Source: an uncultured Acidobacteriia bacterium (lineage in GTDB: Bacteria > Acidobacteriota > Terriglobia > Bryobacterales > Bryobacteraceae). Taken from it: a stretch of DNA of 64,000 nt. Where the stretch lies: positions 1 to 64,000 of the forward strand of contig CAIVPR010000042.1 in the NCBI GenBank assembly GCA_903907865.1. Reading direction: 5' to 3'. The notes under the pieces were generated by a model. That model did no database searches and was not told the DNA's origin. It saw nothing but the letters and a program-made list of their open reading frames with translations. Shown piece after piece: positions 23,603 through 36,876 of this stretch. Numbering within the stretch: the first letter of the stretch is position 1; every line of letters begins with the position of its first letter. The translations under genes were made by a program, and so were the position numbers.

Positions 23603-24775
23603 ATGACTCCCAATGACAGCCCCCGGCTGGGACGCTACGTCTCGAAATCGTATCACGGGGAAACGGTGCGGGCTTTCGTGCCACCGCCGTTGCCCCCGGA
23701 TCCACCCCTTCGGTTCGACGGCCTCCAGCGGCTGCTGGAGCAGGCCAGCCAAGCGCTCGGAAGGCTCGACGGCCTTTCGTCCGCCCTGCCCGGCCTGCCG
23801 CTGTTCCTCTACGCGTACGTCCGCAAGGAGGCTGTGCTGTCCTCGCAAATCGAAGGCACGCAGTCTTCCCTGTCCGATCTCTTGCTGTTCGAGAACGAAC
23901 AGGCTCCCGGCGCGCCAATTGACGACGTCCGCGAGGTATCGAACTACGTCGCTGCGTTGGAACACGGACTGGAACGCCTCCGCGGCGGCTTCCCGCTCTC
24001 TTTGCGGCTGATTCGCGAGATGCACGGCATTCTGCTGTCGCACGGCCGCGGTGCCGACAAGCAGCCTGGCGAATTCCGGACTAGCCAGAATTGGATTGGC
24101 GGGACGCGTCCGGGCAACGCCTCGTTCGTCCCTCCCCCGCCCGAAGACCTTATGCCCTGCTTGGGTGCGCTTGAATTGTTCCTTCACAAGGAAGACCCCG
24201 ACTTGCCGCTACTGGTCCGTGCGGCACTGGCGCACGTCCAGTTTGAAACCATCCACCCGTTCCTAGATGGCAACGGCCGCGTCGGACGGCTGCTGATCAC
24301 GTTCCTGCTTTGTTCCCAAGGCGGACTGCGGGAACCGATCCTGTACCTGAGCCTGTACTTCAAGGAAAACCGGGCGGCATATTACGATCTGCTCGACCGC
24401 GTCCGCACCAAGGGGGACTGGGAAGCTTGGGTGGACTTCTTTCTCACCGGCGTACGCGACACGGCTGAACAGGCCGCAGGGGCCGCCCGCGCAATGCTTG
24501 AGCTTTTCAGCCGCGATCGCAGCCGAATCGAGACTTTGGGCCGTCCCGCGTCCTCGGCGTTGCGGGTACATCAGCACCTGCAAAGGAGGCCGATCGGCTC
24601 GATCCGGAGATTGTCGATGGACTTGGGGATCTCAATTCCCACTGTAGGGACGTCGCTCCGGCACTTGGAAGACCTCAGCATCGTGCAGGAGACCACGGGC
24701 GGCCAACGCGACCGGGTATTCGTATACAAGGCGTATCTCGAGGTGCTGAACGAGGGGATGTTGCCGCTCCGATAG
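23603..24775 (+). CDS. Fic-domain protein with built-in inhibitory motif
   Basis: 390 residues. The Fic catalytic motif is complete: HPFLDGNGRVGR with the His base and the phosphate-binding loop, so AMP transfer is expected. The N-terminal helix carries SSQIEGT, the (S/T)xxxE(G/N) self-inhibition motif of class II Fic proteins. The C-terminus is a winged-helix-like segment (RRPIGSIRRLSMDLGISIPT), usual in this subfamily. No separate antitoxin gene is adjacent, which agrees with internal inhibition. It is divergent from the ferredoxin-like operon. Targets unknown. Confidence 0.9.
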   Translation: MTPNDSPRLGRYVSKSYHGETVRAFVPPPLPPDPPLRFDGLQRLLEQASQALGRLDGLSSALPGLPLFLYAYVRKEAVLSSQIEGTQSSLSDLLLFENEQAPGAPIDDVREVSNYVAALEHGLERLRGGFPLSLRLIREMHGILLSHGRGADKQPGEFRTSQNWIGGTRPGNASFVPPPPEDLMPCLGALELFLHKEDPDLPLLVRAALAHVQFETIHPFLDGNGRVGRLLITFLLCSQGGLREPILYLSLYFKENRAAYYDLLDRVRTKGDWEAWVDFFLTGVRDTAEQAAGAARAMLELFSRDRSRIETLGRPASSALRVHQHLQRRPIGSIRRLSMDLGISIPTVGTSLRHLEDLSIVQETTGGQRDRVFVYKAYLEVLNEGMLPLR

Positions 24776-24800
24776 CGGTACCGTCCTGGGCCGCTACTCG

Positions 24801-26036
24801 CTACGCCGGTTCGGCAGCCGCGGCGGCATCTGCCTCGGCGGCCGCGACGGCAAGATCGACGCCTTCCCAGCGCGCCACCACCGCCGTCGCCAAGCAATTG
24901 CCCAGTAGGTTGACCGAGGTCCGGGCCATGTCCATCAGAGTGTCCACGCCCAGGATCACCGCTACGCCTTCAACCGGCAACCCGAACGTCGCCAAAGTTC
25001 CGGCCAAAATCACCAGCGAGGCACGCGGCACGCCCGCCACGCCCTTGCTGGTCAGCATCAGCGTCAGGAGCATCGCGAGCTGCGTCTTGAACGGCACCTC
25101 GATGTTCGCCGCCTGGGCCACGAACATCGCCGCCAAGGAGAGGTAAAGCGTCGATCCATCCAGATTGAAGCTGTATCCTGTCGGGAGCACGAACGCCACG
25201 ATGTGCTTGGGAACGCCGAAGCGCTCCATGTTCTTGAGCGCGATGGGCAGCGCCGATTCGCTGGACGCTGTCGAAAACGCCAGCAGGAACGGCTCCCGGA
25301 CGTATTGAATGAAGCGCCCGATCGGCACGCGGCAGATCGTCGCCACCGAGCCCAGCACCACGACGACGAAGAACGCCTGCGCGGCATAGAGGGTTCCGAC
25401 CAGCTTCCCAAGGTTCACCATCACGCCGAGGCCTTTGTCGCCAATGGTCGCCGCCATCGCGCCGAAGACGCCGAACGGGGCGAAGAGCATCACGTAGCCG
25501 GTGTAGCGGAACATGACCTCGGCCAGAGACTCGCAAAACTCTACGACCGGCCGCGCTTGGAGACCGGTGGTGGCGCACGCCGCGCCGAAGATGAACGCGA
25601 ACACCACGATCTGCAGAACCTCGCCCTTCGCCATTGCGTCGATCACGCTGGTAGGGAAGGTGTGTTCCAAGATCTGGGTAAAACTGGCACTCTGGGCTGC
25701 GACACCCGCTCCCCCGCTCTTCGCGAGATGAACACCAACCCCGGGCTTGGCCAGATTCACGGCTCCCAGACCCACGAAAAGGGCCACCGTGGTGACAATT
25801 TCGAAATAGAGGATTGCCTTGCCGCCGATCCGGCCCATCGTCTTGACGTTGCCGGTGCCGGCAATGCCGACCACCAGGGTGCCGAACAGCAACGGGGCGA
25901 TGATCGACTTGATCAGCCGCAGGAAGATCGTGCCGAGGATGGCCAACTCTTTGGCTTGGGTCGGAGCTATGGCCCCAAAAGCCACACCCGCTACGAGCGC
26001 GATCAGGATCCAAGCGGTCAGGGATACGCGTTTCAT
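24801..26036 (-). CDS. Dicarboxylate/amino-acid cation symporter (DctA/GltP family)
   Basis: 411 residues, close to the usual 420. The family signatures are clear: AFSTASSESALPIAL (Ser-rich hairpin 1), GYSFNLDGSTLYLSLAAMF in helix 7, MLLTLMLTSKGVAGVPRAS (hairpin 2) and DTLMDMARTSVNLLGNCLA in helix 8. It imports C4-dicarboxylates or acidic amino acids with protons or sodium. The C-terminus is an Ala/Glu-rich tail. The ATG at 26036 precedes the first helix, with GGAGAA upstream. It is convergent with the Fic gene (25 bp apart) and no co-transcribed gene is seen. Confidence 0.92.
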   Translation of the reverse strand: MKRVSLTAWILIALVAGVAFGAIAPTQAKELAILGTIFLRLIKSIIAPLLFGTLVVGIAGTGNVKTMGRIGGKAILYFEIVTTVALFVGLGAVNLAKPGVGVHLAKSGGAGVAAQSASFTQILEHTFPTSVIDAMAKGEVLQIVVFAFIFGAACATTGLQARPVVEFCESLAEVMFRYTGYVMLFAPFGVFGAMAATIGDKGLGVMVNLGKLVGTLYAAQAFFVVVVLGSVATICRVPIGRFIQYVREPFLLAFSTASSESALPIALKNMERFGVPKHIVAFVLPTGYSFNLDGSTLYLSLAAMFVAQAANIEVPFKTQLAMLLTLMLTSKGVAGVPRASLVILAGTLATFGLPVEGVAVILGVDTLMDMARTSVNLLGNCLATAVVARWEGVDLAVAAAEADAAAAAEPA

Positions 26037-26143
26037 GTTCTGCTGATTCTCCAAAGGGCTTTCAGTCGATGGTGCCCACATGGCAGAGGCAGTCGCACGA
26101 GGCCGCCGTTCCTACTAGATTACACGCCCGGAGCGTGCGCCGA

Positions 26144-26770
26144 TTATTGCCGGGCCCGGACTTGCTTGAGGCGATCCACGTCCATTGCCGAGAGCGGCAG
26201 CGACGCGGAGATCAGTTGCCGGCCCGAGAGCGCGGCCTTCTGTACCCCCTCGTGGGCATGCATGCCGGACTTCGTCAGCATGTGCACCAGTTCGTGCGCC
26301 ACCACGCGGCCCAGGGCGCGTCCGATCAGGACATCGGCCTTGGTGTAGTCTCCGCCGAACATCGCCATGCGGACGGAATTGACCACGCGGTCGCAATCGA
26401 CCTCGCCGAAGGGCTGGACTTCGCCATTCGCGGTGCGGGTGGTTGCGTACGGGCCGGTTTCGTCGTAGAGGGGCGGGGCGGGATCGAAGGAGCACGAGCC
26501 CTTGAACGTCATCACGACGAGGTCGCTGTAGACGTTGCCCATGGCGGCGTTCCGGTCCTGCCATTCGAGGCGGATGCCGGAAGTGCCGATGATGCGTCCG
26601 GCTTCGGCACGCATCTCGTTCAGGGCCGAGGCTGCAAAGTGGCCCTTTATATCGAAAATCACCGTCACAGCGGACGGCAGCGCAGCAGTCGGCACAACGC
26701 CGCTTGATGCGGCAAGGGCCTGTGTGACGACGCAAAAAAATACGGAAGCGCAAATGGCAACGGGGCGCAT
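26144..26770 (-). CDS. Secreted zinc-metalloprotease-like protein
   Basis: 208 residues with a signal peptide (MRPVAICASVFFCVVTQALA). The C-terminal half has a zincin-type motif VVAHELVHMLTKSGMHAHEG: HExxH, with a further His six residues later as a possible third ligand. Similar small secreted proteins occur in acidobacteria, but no substrate is known to me. The ATG at 26770 has AAGGA 7 nt upstream. A good -10 element lies about 45 nt upstream. Stand-alone gene. Confidence 0.65.
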   Translation of the reverse strand: MRPVAICASVFFCVVTQALAASSGVVPTAALPSAVTVIFDIKGHFAASALNEMRAEAGRIIGTSGIRLEWQDRNAAMGNVYSDLVVMTFKGSCSFDPAPPLYDETGPYATTRTANGEVQPFGEVDCDRVVNSVRMAMFGGDYTKADVLIGRALGRVVAHELVHMLTKSGMHAHEGVQKAALSGRQLISASLPLSAMDVDRLKQVRARQ

Positions 26771-26813
26771 TCTCAGTCCTTGAGAAAAAACAGAGCCAAC
26801 GGGGCTCAACATG

Positions 26814-26819
26814 ATTATA
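26814..26819 (-). promoter_or_regulatory. Perfect -10 box upstream of the metalloprotease-like gene
   Basis: TATAAT on the leftward strand, 43 nt before the ATG at 26770. No convincing -35 box lies at 16-18 nt spacing (the closest is TTGATG, 21 nt away). Confidence 0.35.
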
Positions 26820-26920
26820 GTGCGAGTTGCTTTTCGATTGCATCAATTATTTTGATGGAGTTTGCCCGGACGGGTCCCGGTACCCTCCGCCCCCCGGGTC
26901 CCCCTCGCTAAACTGGTTGT

Positions 26921-31051
<4,131 letters not shown>

Positions 31052-31082
31052 AGTTCCGCCGTCCGGTTTCAACCCAAAGGGA

Positions 31083-33293
31083 CTAGCTGCTGAGCGGCTT
31101 GTAGTAGCGGCTGTAGTACTTGCCGTAGTAGCCGTAGTAGTAGTAGCGCTCGCTCATGTCGGAGCGGACTTCGTTCAGCGCCAAGCCGATCACGTTGGCC
31201 TTGAGTCGCTTGAGGCTCTGCAGCACGCTGGCCACGGCAGCTTTCTCGGTCTGGCCTGCCAGCGCGACGACGACGACGCCATCGACCAGCGCCGCGATTT
31301 GCAGAGACTCGGCGAACCCGAGCAACGGAGGTGCGTCGCAGATGACCAGATCGTACTCTTGGGTGGCTTCCGCCAGGATTTCGCGCAGAATCGTGCCAAT
31401 GCCGTCGGCAGCTCGCCTGGAAGGCGGACCGGCGGGAAGAACTTGCAAGTGCGTCAGGCCATCGGGAGTGATCAGCAAATCGCGCCAAGCCGCGCCATCG
31501 TTGATCACATCGGAGAGTCCCTTGTCGTTGGGGACGCCCAAGTGGTGGTAAAGGCCGGGACGCCGCAAGTCGGCGTCGATGACGAGGGTCTTGCGCTTCT
31601 GTTGGCTGTGTACCACGGCGAGATGGACGGCCGTCGTGGTTTTGCCTTCGCGCGGCGTGGCCGAGGTCAAAAGAAGACTGCGGGGGCGTCGGTCCGCATT
31701 CGGCAACAGTATGGAGTCGCGAAGCGTTCGGACAGCCTCTTCGTAGGTATTGGCAACGCCGGAATGGCTACCGAAGAACTCTCGTCGCTGGGATCCGGGC
31801 TGATTCGGCAACTGGCCCCGCCAAGCCTTGACAAGGGGCAGTGCGCCCAAAACCTCAGTCTGGAGCTGGCGCTGGATCACGTCCGGATCCCGGAGCGAGT
31901 GGTCCAAGCCCTCGGATACGAAAACCACGGCGATGCCGAGAAGCGAGGAAATGGCGAATGCCATGAGGGCGATCATGCGCACATTTGGAAACACCGGGGC
32001 CCTGTTGGCACGGGCCGGGTCGGCCAAGCGAATGGAACTGCCTTGAAATCCGGCGTTGATCCGCCCCTCGTTGATCTTGCGGTTGAGTTCGTCGTAGAGC
32101 GTTTTGTCGGCCGCGGCATCGCGCTGCAGTGCCTGGTACTCGAGCGACTTGGAATTGAGTTGGTCGAACTCAGCCTTGGTGGAAGCCACCGCCTCCTGGA
32201 GGCTCTTTTCACGGTCAACTGCTTCCCGGTAATCGGCATCGACGCGATTGACGATTGTCGACTTCATGGCTTCGAACTGCTCCGAAACCTGGGCTTGCCG
32301 AACAGCGGCTTTCTTGTACTCCGGGTGGTTGGCCCCGTACGTCGTCTTGACGGTGGCAAACTTCTCGGCTTCCTCGCCTACGCGCGTGGCCAGCTTGCGA
32401 ATTTCTTCGCCCTGCTGAGATGCCTCCAGCGCCTCGACGGAACCGCTATGAACGGACTTTGCCGCAGCCTCCTTGCGAAGGCGGTCCGACTGCGCGTTGG
32501 TCCATTCCGTGTTCAATTGCAACAGCCGGGAGGACAGTATGTTGGTCTTCTCGGTCGGACTGACGATCTTCAAGTCCTTTTCGAACTGGAGGAGCTTGGC
32601 CGAGGATGTTTCCATCTTCGCCCTCAGGCCTTCCAGTTGGTTGGCAATGAAGTTGGACTGCTTCTCCGAGGCCTTGAGACGGATTTCGAAGGTCCGGTCG
32701 ATGTAGCTGGTCACAACTGCGTTCGCGACCTCCGCAGCCAAAGCGCGGTTGGGGGAGCGGTAGCTGACTTGCAACAGGAAGGTCTTGGGTGGACGGACCA
32801 CGGCCAACGCGGCCAACGAGACCGGGGCATCGTCGCGAGTGGGGTCGGTCACCCCGGGCTGCATGGTTTGTGACAACTTCAGACGTTGGACAACCGGCCG
32901 GAGCACCGAATCGGATGTGATGAGCTTGATCTGCGTCGTGAGAAACGTGTCCGTGTCGGCCATGCCCATGTTGCGCGAAGCACTCATCGACTCCTGGCCG
33001 ACCACGCCCATAGGCGCAAGACGATCCACGTCGATAGTTGCGGTCGCTTCATATAGAGGAGTCAACCGCGACGCCACCGCTATGGACGCAGCAACGGAAA
33101 CGCCGACAAACAACAGGAGCCTCCATTTATGGCGGCTCAACATCCAAATGTAGTGGGCCAAAGGCAAGGCCTCGCTAGTCGACTCCGGCTCAGCGGGTGC
33201 GCTTTGGTAAAACGCGAACCGTTCCATCATTGCCGGCGGCATGGGGCCCGATTCGGATGGTTGCAGGGCGAGCGGATTGTTTTCTTTGGACAT
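31083..33293 (-). CDS. Wzc-like bacterial tyrosine autokinase for polysaccharide export
   Basis: 736 residues. The N-terminal Wzz-type domain has a first membrane helix at about 57-77 (WRLLLFVGVSVAASIAVAS). A long coiled-coil region and a second helix (MIALMAFAISSLLGIAVVF, about 448) follow. The cytoplasmic BY-kinase domain has Walker A SATPREGKTTTAVHL, Walker A' VIDADLRRPG and Walker B LVICDAPPLL. The last 23 residues contain ten tyrosines (RYYYYGYYGKYYSRYY), the autophosphorylation cluster that controls chain length in Wzc. The ATG at 33293 is used; one codon upstream is TTG. No glycosyltransferase or export genes are adjacent. Confidence 0.9.
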   Translation of the reverse strand: MSKENNPLALQPSESGPMPPAMMERFAFYQSAPAEPESTSEALPLAHYIWMLSRHKWRLLLFVGVSVAASIAVASRLTPLYEATATIDVDRLAPMGVVGQESMSASRNMGMADTDTFLTTQIKLITSDSVLRPVVQRLKLSQTMQPGVTDPTRDDAPVSLAALAVVRPPKTFLLQVSYRSPNRALAAEVANAVVTSYIDRTFEIRLKASEKQSNFIANQLEGLRAKMETSSAKLLQFEKDLKIVSPTEKTNILSSRLLQLNTEWTNAQSDRLRKEAAAKSVHSGSVEALEASQQGEEIRKLATRVGEEAEKFATVKTTYGANHPEYKKAAVRQAQVSEQFEAMKSTIVNRVDADYREAVDREKSLQEAVASTKAEFDQLNSKSLEYQALQRDAAADKTLYDELNRKINEGRINAGFQGSSIRLADPARANRAPVFPNVRMIALMAFAISSLLGIAVVFVSEGLDHSLRDPDVIQRQLQTEVLGALPLVKAWRGQLPNQPGSQRREFFGSHSGVANTYEEAVRTLRDSILLPNADRRPRSLLLTSATPREGKTTTAVHLAVVHSQQKRKTLVIDADLRRPGLYHHLGVPNDKGLSDVINDGAAWRDLLITPDGLTHLQVLPAGPPSRRAADGIGTILREILAEATQEYDLVICDAPPLLGFAESLQIAALVDGVVVVALAGQTEKAAVASVLQSLKRLKANVIGLALNEVRSDMSERYYYYGYYGKYYSRYYKPLSS

Positions 33294-33482
33294 CAATTTT
33301 GGTCTTCCGTCAGGCGAAGGTCTGCGGACTGGACAACGGTCTCCAGCTTATAAATTAGCAGATCCCCACGTAAGGAGTGTTGTGAGGTTGACGGATGTTG
33401 CAGTTCGGCCCAAGTTCGCGTTCGGGCGGGACATCGGCGCGGTTTGCCGACGTGGTCACCGGACGCGCAAAAGTACTCTCCC

Positions 33483-33522
33483 GTGAAGTGGCCGGAGCGT
33501 CGCGTCGCTCCGGCCACTTCAC
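33483..33522 (-). terminator. Strong hairpin downstream of metY
   Basis: A perfect 17-bp stem (33483-33499 with 33506-33522; arm GTGAAGTGGCCGGAGCG) with a 6-nt loop, 10 nt beyond the metY stop and about 190 nt before the autokinase start. It has no clear U-tract. The rest of 33294-33531 holds only an AT-rich patch near 33347 that may be the autokinase promoter. Confidence 0.65.
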
Positions 33523-33531
33523 GCTCCAGGC

Positions 33532-34848
33532 TTAAGCTTGGGACGCAGCCAAGGCTTGGTCGAAATCGGCGATGATGTCCGCGATGTCTTCGATGCCGAC
33601 CGACACCCGCACATACTCGGGCAGGACGCCGGCTGCGCGCTGCTCATCCTCGGTCAACTGTTGGTGCGTGGTCGAGGCCGGATGGATCACCAGCGTCTTT
33701 GCATCCCCCAGGTTGGCCAAGTGACTGGCGAGCTTGACTGCGTTGATCAGCTTGACGCCCGCTGCGGAACCGCCCTTGACGCCGAATCCCACGACCGCGC
33801 CGGGACCGCCGGGGATGTACTTCTTCGCGTTTTCATGATGCGGATGGCCCGGCAGACCGGGATAGTTCACCCACTCGACGGCAGGGTGTCCCGACAGCCA
33901 TTCCGCAAACGCCTGCGCGTTCGACGTGTGGCGTGGCATCCGCAAGTGCAATGTCTCGATACCCATCAGGAACAGGAAGGCGGCGAACGGGCTCATGGCG
34001 GCACCGGTGTCGCGCAGCCAGTGTGTCCGCATATGGATGATGTAGGCGATGTTCCCGATCGGCTTGAGCGCTTCGGTGAAGACAACGCCGTGGTACGAAG
34101 GGTCCGGCGCGGTGAATTCCGGCCATTTGGCCGCGTTTTCCGCCCACTGGAACTTGCCGCTGTCGACCACCAGGCCGCCAACGTGGACACCATGGCCGCC
34201 GAGGAACTTGGTGGCCGAATAGATCGAGATGTCGATGCCGTGGTCGAAGGGCTTGAACAGCGCCGGGGTCAAAACCGTGTTGTCCATCAAAACCGGCAGA
34301 CCGTGCGAGTGTGCGATGTCCGAAATGGCCTGGAAGTCCGGCACGTCGTTCTTGGGGTTGCCGATGGACTCGAGGAAGACGAGTCGGGTCTTGTCGTCGA
34401 CCAAGCCGTTGATCTGTTCCGGCTTGTCGGGGCCGAAGAAGCGGACTTCAATCCCCAGTTGGCGCAAGGTCTGGGTGAACAAGGTCCACGTGCCGCCATA
34501 AAGGCTGGTGGAGGAGACGATGTTCTGCCCCGAATGCGCAATGGTCAGGATGGCCGCCGTGATGGCCGACTGGCCGCTGGCGAACGCCAAGGCCGCGGCT
34601 CCGCCTTCAAGGGCGGCGATGCGCTTTTCCAGCACATCGTTGGTGGGGTTCATGATGCGCGAGTAGATGAACCCGAACTCCTTGAGCGCAAAGAGGTTGG
34701 CTGCGTGGTCCGTATCGTGGAACACGTAACTGGTGGTGCTGTAGATGGGCACGGCGCGGGCACCCGTCGTGGGGTCCGGCTCCTGTCCAGCGTGGAGGGC
34801 GAGTGTGCCTAAGCTGCGTTGTGCGGAATCTGACATTTCCTGCATCAT
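33532..34848 (-). CDS. metY: O-acetylhomoserine sulfhydrylase
   Basis: A PLP enzyme of the Cys/Met metabolism family, about 438 residues. It makes homocysteine from O-acetylhomoserine and sulfide. Signatures: [47 protein letters not shown], and the Schiff-base Lys in [12 protein letters not shown]. The length and the long C-terminal domain are typical of MetY rather than MetB. Starts at 34848, 34845 or 34836 (all ATG) are possible; the first is given. It lies 40 bp from the divergent DUF3108 gene. Direct sulfhydrylation would feed methionine to MetK encoded elsewhere in this window. Confidence 0.92.
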   Translation of the reverse strand: MMQEMSDSAQRSLGTLALHAGQEPDPTTGARAVPIYSTTSYVFHDTDHAANLFALKEFGFIYSRIMNPTNDVLEKRIAALEGGAAALAFASGQSAITAAILTIAHSGQNIVSSTSLYGGTWTLFTQTLRQLGIEVRFFGPDKPEQINGLVDDKTRLVFLESIGNPKNDVPDFQAISDIAHSHGLPVLMDNTVLTPALFKPFDHGIDISIYSATKFLGGHGVHVGGLVVDSGKFQWAENAAKWPEFTAPDPSYHGVVFTEALKPIGNIAYIIHMRTHWLRDTGAAMSPFAAFLFLMGIETLHLRMPRHTSNAQAFAEWLSGHPAVEWVNYPGLPGHPHHENAKKYIPGGPGAVVGFGVKGGSAAGVKLINAVKLASHLANLGDAKTLVIHPASTTHQQLTEDEQRAAGVLPEYVRVSVGIEDIADIIADFDQALAASQA

Positions 34849-34888
34849 ACGACATTCCGTGTACGTATGAGAAACTGACGGCTTGAGA

Positions 34889-35704
34889 ATGGCCAAGTTT
34901 CGAATCGCAATGTTCGCCATCCGCGCGGCGTCGGCCTTGGCTGGGGGCTTGGCCGGCGTTCCCTTGCTTGCGCAGTCGCTCGCGGGTCCGGAGACGTTCC
35001 AGTATGCGGTGGAGTGGCGTTTGATCCCGGCGGGCACGGCGCGGTTGAGCTTTTCCCCGCTGGGGAAGACCGGCCAGCAGCCCGGCAGCGCTGCCAGCGA
35101 GGTCAGGCTGCATCTCGAATCCGTCGGACTGGTTTCGCGCCTTTTCCGCGTCGAAGACGACTACACCGCCATGCTGGGACAGAACTTCTGCGCCCAGAGC
35201 GAATTCGTTTCGGCCCGCGAGGGCAACCGCCACAAGGAAACGCGCATCGTCTTCGACTCGCCCGCCCGCAAGGCCACCTGGCAGGAGAAAGACCTCGCCA
35301 AGAACGTGACCACAAGCAAGGAGGTCGAAATCCCGGCCTGCGTTCACGATCTGATGGGGGGCCTCCTGCTCTTGCGCAGCCTGCGTTTGGAGCCTGGCAA
35401 GACGGCCCAAATCCCGGTCAGCGACGGCAAGAAATTCGTACAGGCGAAGGTCGAAGCCCAGGAACGCGAGGAACTCAAGACCGAACTCGGAACAGTCAAG
35501 ACCATCCGCTACGAGTTGTTCCTGTTCAACAATGTCTTGTACAAGCGGTCCGGGCACTTGCACATCTGGCTGACCGACGACGAGAAGCGCCTTCCGGTCC
35601 AACTGCAGGCCAAGATGCAATTCGCCATCGGTACCATCACCTTCCGAATCCAGAAGCCGGCTTCCGATTCCAACCCGGCCGTAGCAGCCGCCGCAACCAA
35701 GTAA
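34889..35704 (+). CDS. Secreted DUF3108-family protein
   Basis: 271 residues with a signal peptide (about 1-31, [20 protein letters not shown]). The body matches DUF3108: [19 protein letters not shown] near the start, later [13 protein letters not shown], and a repeated lipocalin-like strand pattern ending [19 protein letters not shown]. The function is unknown; members are periplasmic, probably barrel-shaped binding proteins. The ATG at 34889 is preferred to a TTG two codons earlier. It is the first of five rightward genes with short gaps (7 nt to the GDSL gene). Confidence 0.8.
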   Translation: MAKFRIAMFAIRAASALAGGLAGVPLLAQSLAGPETFQYAVEWRLIPAGTARLSFSPLGKTGQQPGSAASEVRLHLESVGLVSRLFRVEDDYTAMLGQNFCAQSEFVSAREGNRHKETRIVFDSPARKATWQEKDLAKNVTTSKEVEIPACVHDLMGGLLLLRSLRLEPGKTAQIPVSDGKKFVQAKVEAQEREELKTELGTVKTIRYELFLFNNVLYKRSGHLHIWLTDDEKRLPVQLQAKMQFAIGTITFRIQKPASDSNPAVAAAATK

Positions 35705-35711
35705 GGAAAGA

Positions 35712-36842
35712 ATGTTCGTGAGAAGAATCCAATCCGCAATCCCCGTTTCCGTGGCCGTGCTGTGCGTCGTGGCCGCCTATGCCCAAACCGCGCCGCGACC
35801 TGCGTCGCCACTGCTGAACGCCAAGGACGCCCTGACGCTGGCGACAAGCCTCAGCCAACTGATGGAATCGACCGCGACCGCCGTGCCTGGCCTGCCCGGC
35901 TCGTCCGACGGTCTGCGCCGTAGCGCCGACGCCACGCTGGCGGAACTGCGGATCAAGCCTACCGACACCGTCCTCACCTACCGGCTGCTGGGCCAGGTGA
36001 AGGCCTACGGGGCGTTGTTGGGAGGATTCCCGATGCCGTCGCCGCTGCCTCAAGTGGCCGCGGACCAGTTCGCGCAGCTCCGCGAAGGCACCTACAAGCT
36101 GCAAATCCACTTCGACGCGCTGCTCGAATCAACCGCCCGCCAACTAGCCAACCGCGAGGCCGACCCCAACAACCTGAGGCGCTACGCCCCGGCCAATTTG
36201 ACCCTGACGCCGTCGCCGCGATTGCCGCGAGTCGTCTTCTTCGGCGACTCCATCACCGACGGCTGGCACCTGAACGAGTACTTCACCGGGCGCGAATTCG
36301 TCAACCGGGGCATCAGCGGCCAGACGACAACGCAACTGGTCGGGCGCTTCCAACAGGACGTCGTTTCCCTGAATCCGAAGGCTGTGATCATCCTGATCGG
36401 GATCAACGACATCGCGCGGGGCATGCAGGCGGGGGCCATCGAGGACAACCTCGCGACCATGGGCGACTTGGCCCGTGCGCACGGCATCCACCCGATCTTC
36501 TGCACCATCCTGCCCGTCAGCGACTACCACAAGGACGTCGACCCGCGCTACGATGTGGCCAAGTTCCGTCCCCCAGCCGTCATCCTGCAGGTCAACGCCT
36601 GGCTGAAGGAGTACTGCAAGCGCGAGGGATTCGCGCTGGTGGACTATTACGCCGCCGCGGCCGACGGCGCTGGAATGTTGCCCGCCGACATGGGCGACGA
36701 CGGGCTGCATCCGAATGCCAAGGGCTACCGGATCATGGCACCGTTGGCGCTGGCGGCGATTGACAAGGTACTGGCGAGCCCGGCGCAGCCAATCGCGCCG
36801 GCGGATTCGTCGAAGCGGAAGACTCCGGGGGCTCAGCACTAG
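35712..36842 (+). CDS. Secreted SGNH/GDSL-type esterase
   Basis: 376 residues with a signal peptide (cleavage near AYAQ). The first 150 residues are a helical unknown region; the SGNH hydrolase follows. Block I is FFGDSITDGW (Ser nucleophile), block II GISGQTTTQL, block III IGINDIARG, and block V DDGLHPNAKGY (Asp and His). It probably deacetylates or cleaves esters on polysaccharides outside the cytoplasm. A ribosome site GTAAGGAAAG precedes the ATG. It lies 7 nt after the DUF3108 gene and 34 nt before the DUF1592-type gene. Confidence 0.88.
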   Translation: MFVRRIQSAIPVSVAVLCVVAAYAQTAPRPASPLLNAKDALTLATSLSQLMESTATAVPGLPGSSDGLRRSADATLAELRIKPTDTVLTYRLLGQVKAYGALLGGFPMPSPLPQVAADQFAQLREGTYKLQIHFDALLESTARQLANREADPNNLRRYAPANLTLTPSPRLPRVVFFGDSITDGWHLNEYFTGREFVNRGISGQTTTQLVGRFQQDVVSLNPKAVIILIGINDIARGMQAGAIEDNLATMGDLARAHGIHPIFCTILPVSDYHKDVDPRYDVAKFRPPAVILQVNAWLKEYCKREGFALVDYYAAAADGAGMLPADMGDDGLHPNAKGYRIMAPLALAAIDKVLASPAQPIAPADSSKRKTPGAQH

Positions 36843-36876
36843 CCCATTTCGAGCCGCGAGCGGATATACTACCAGC

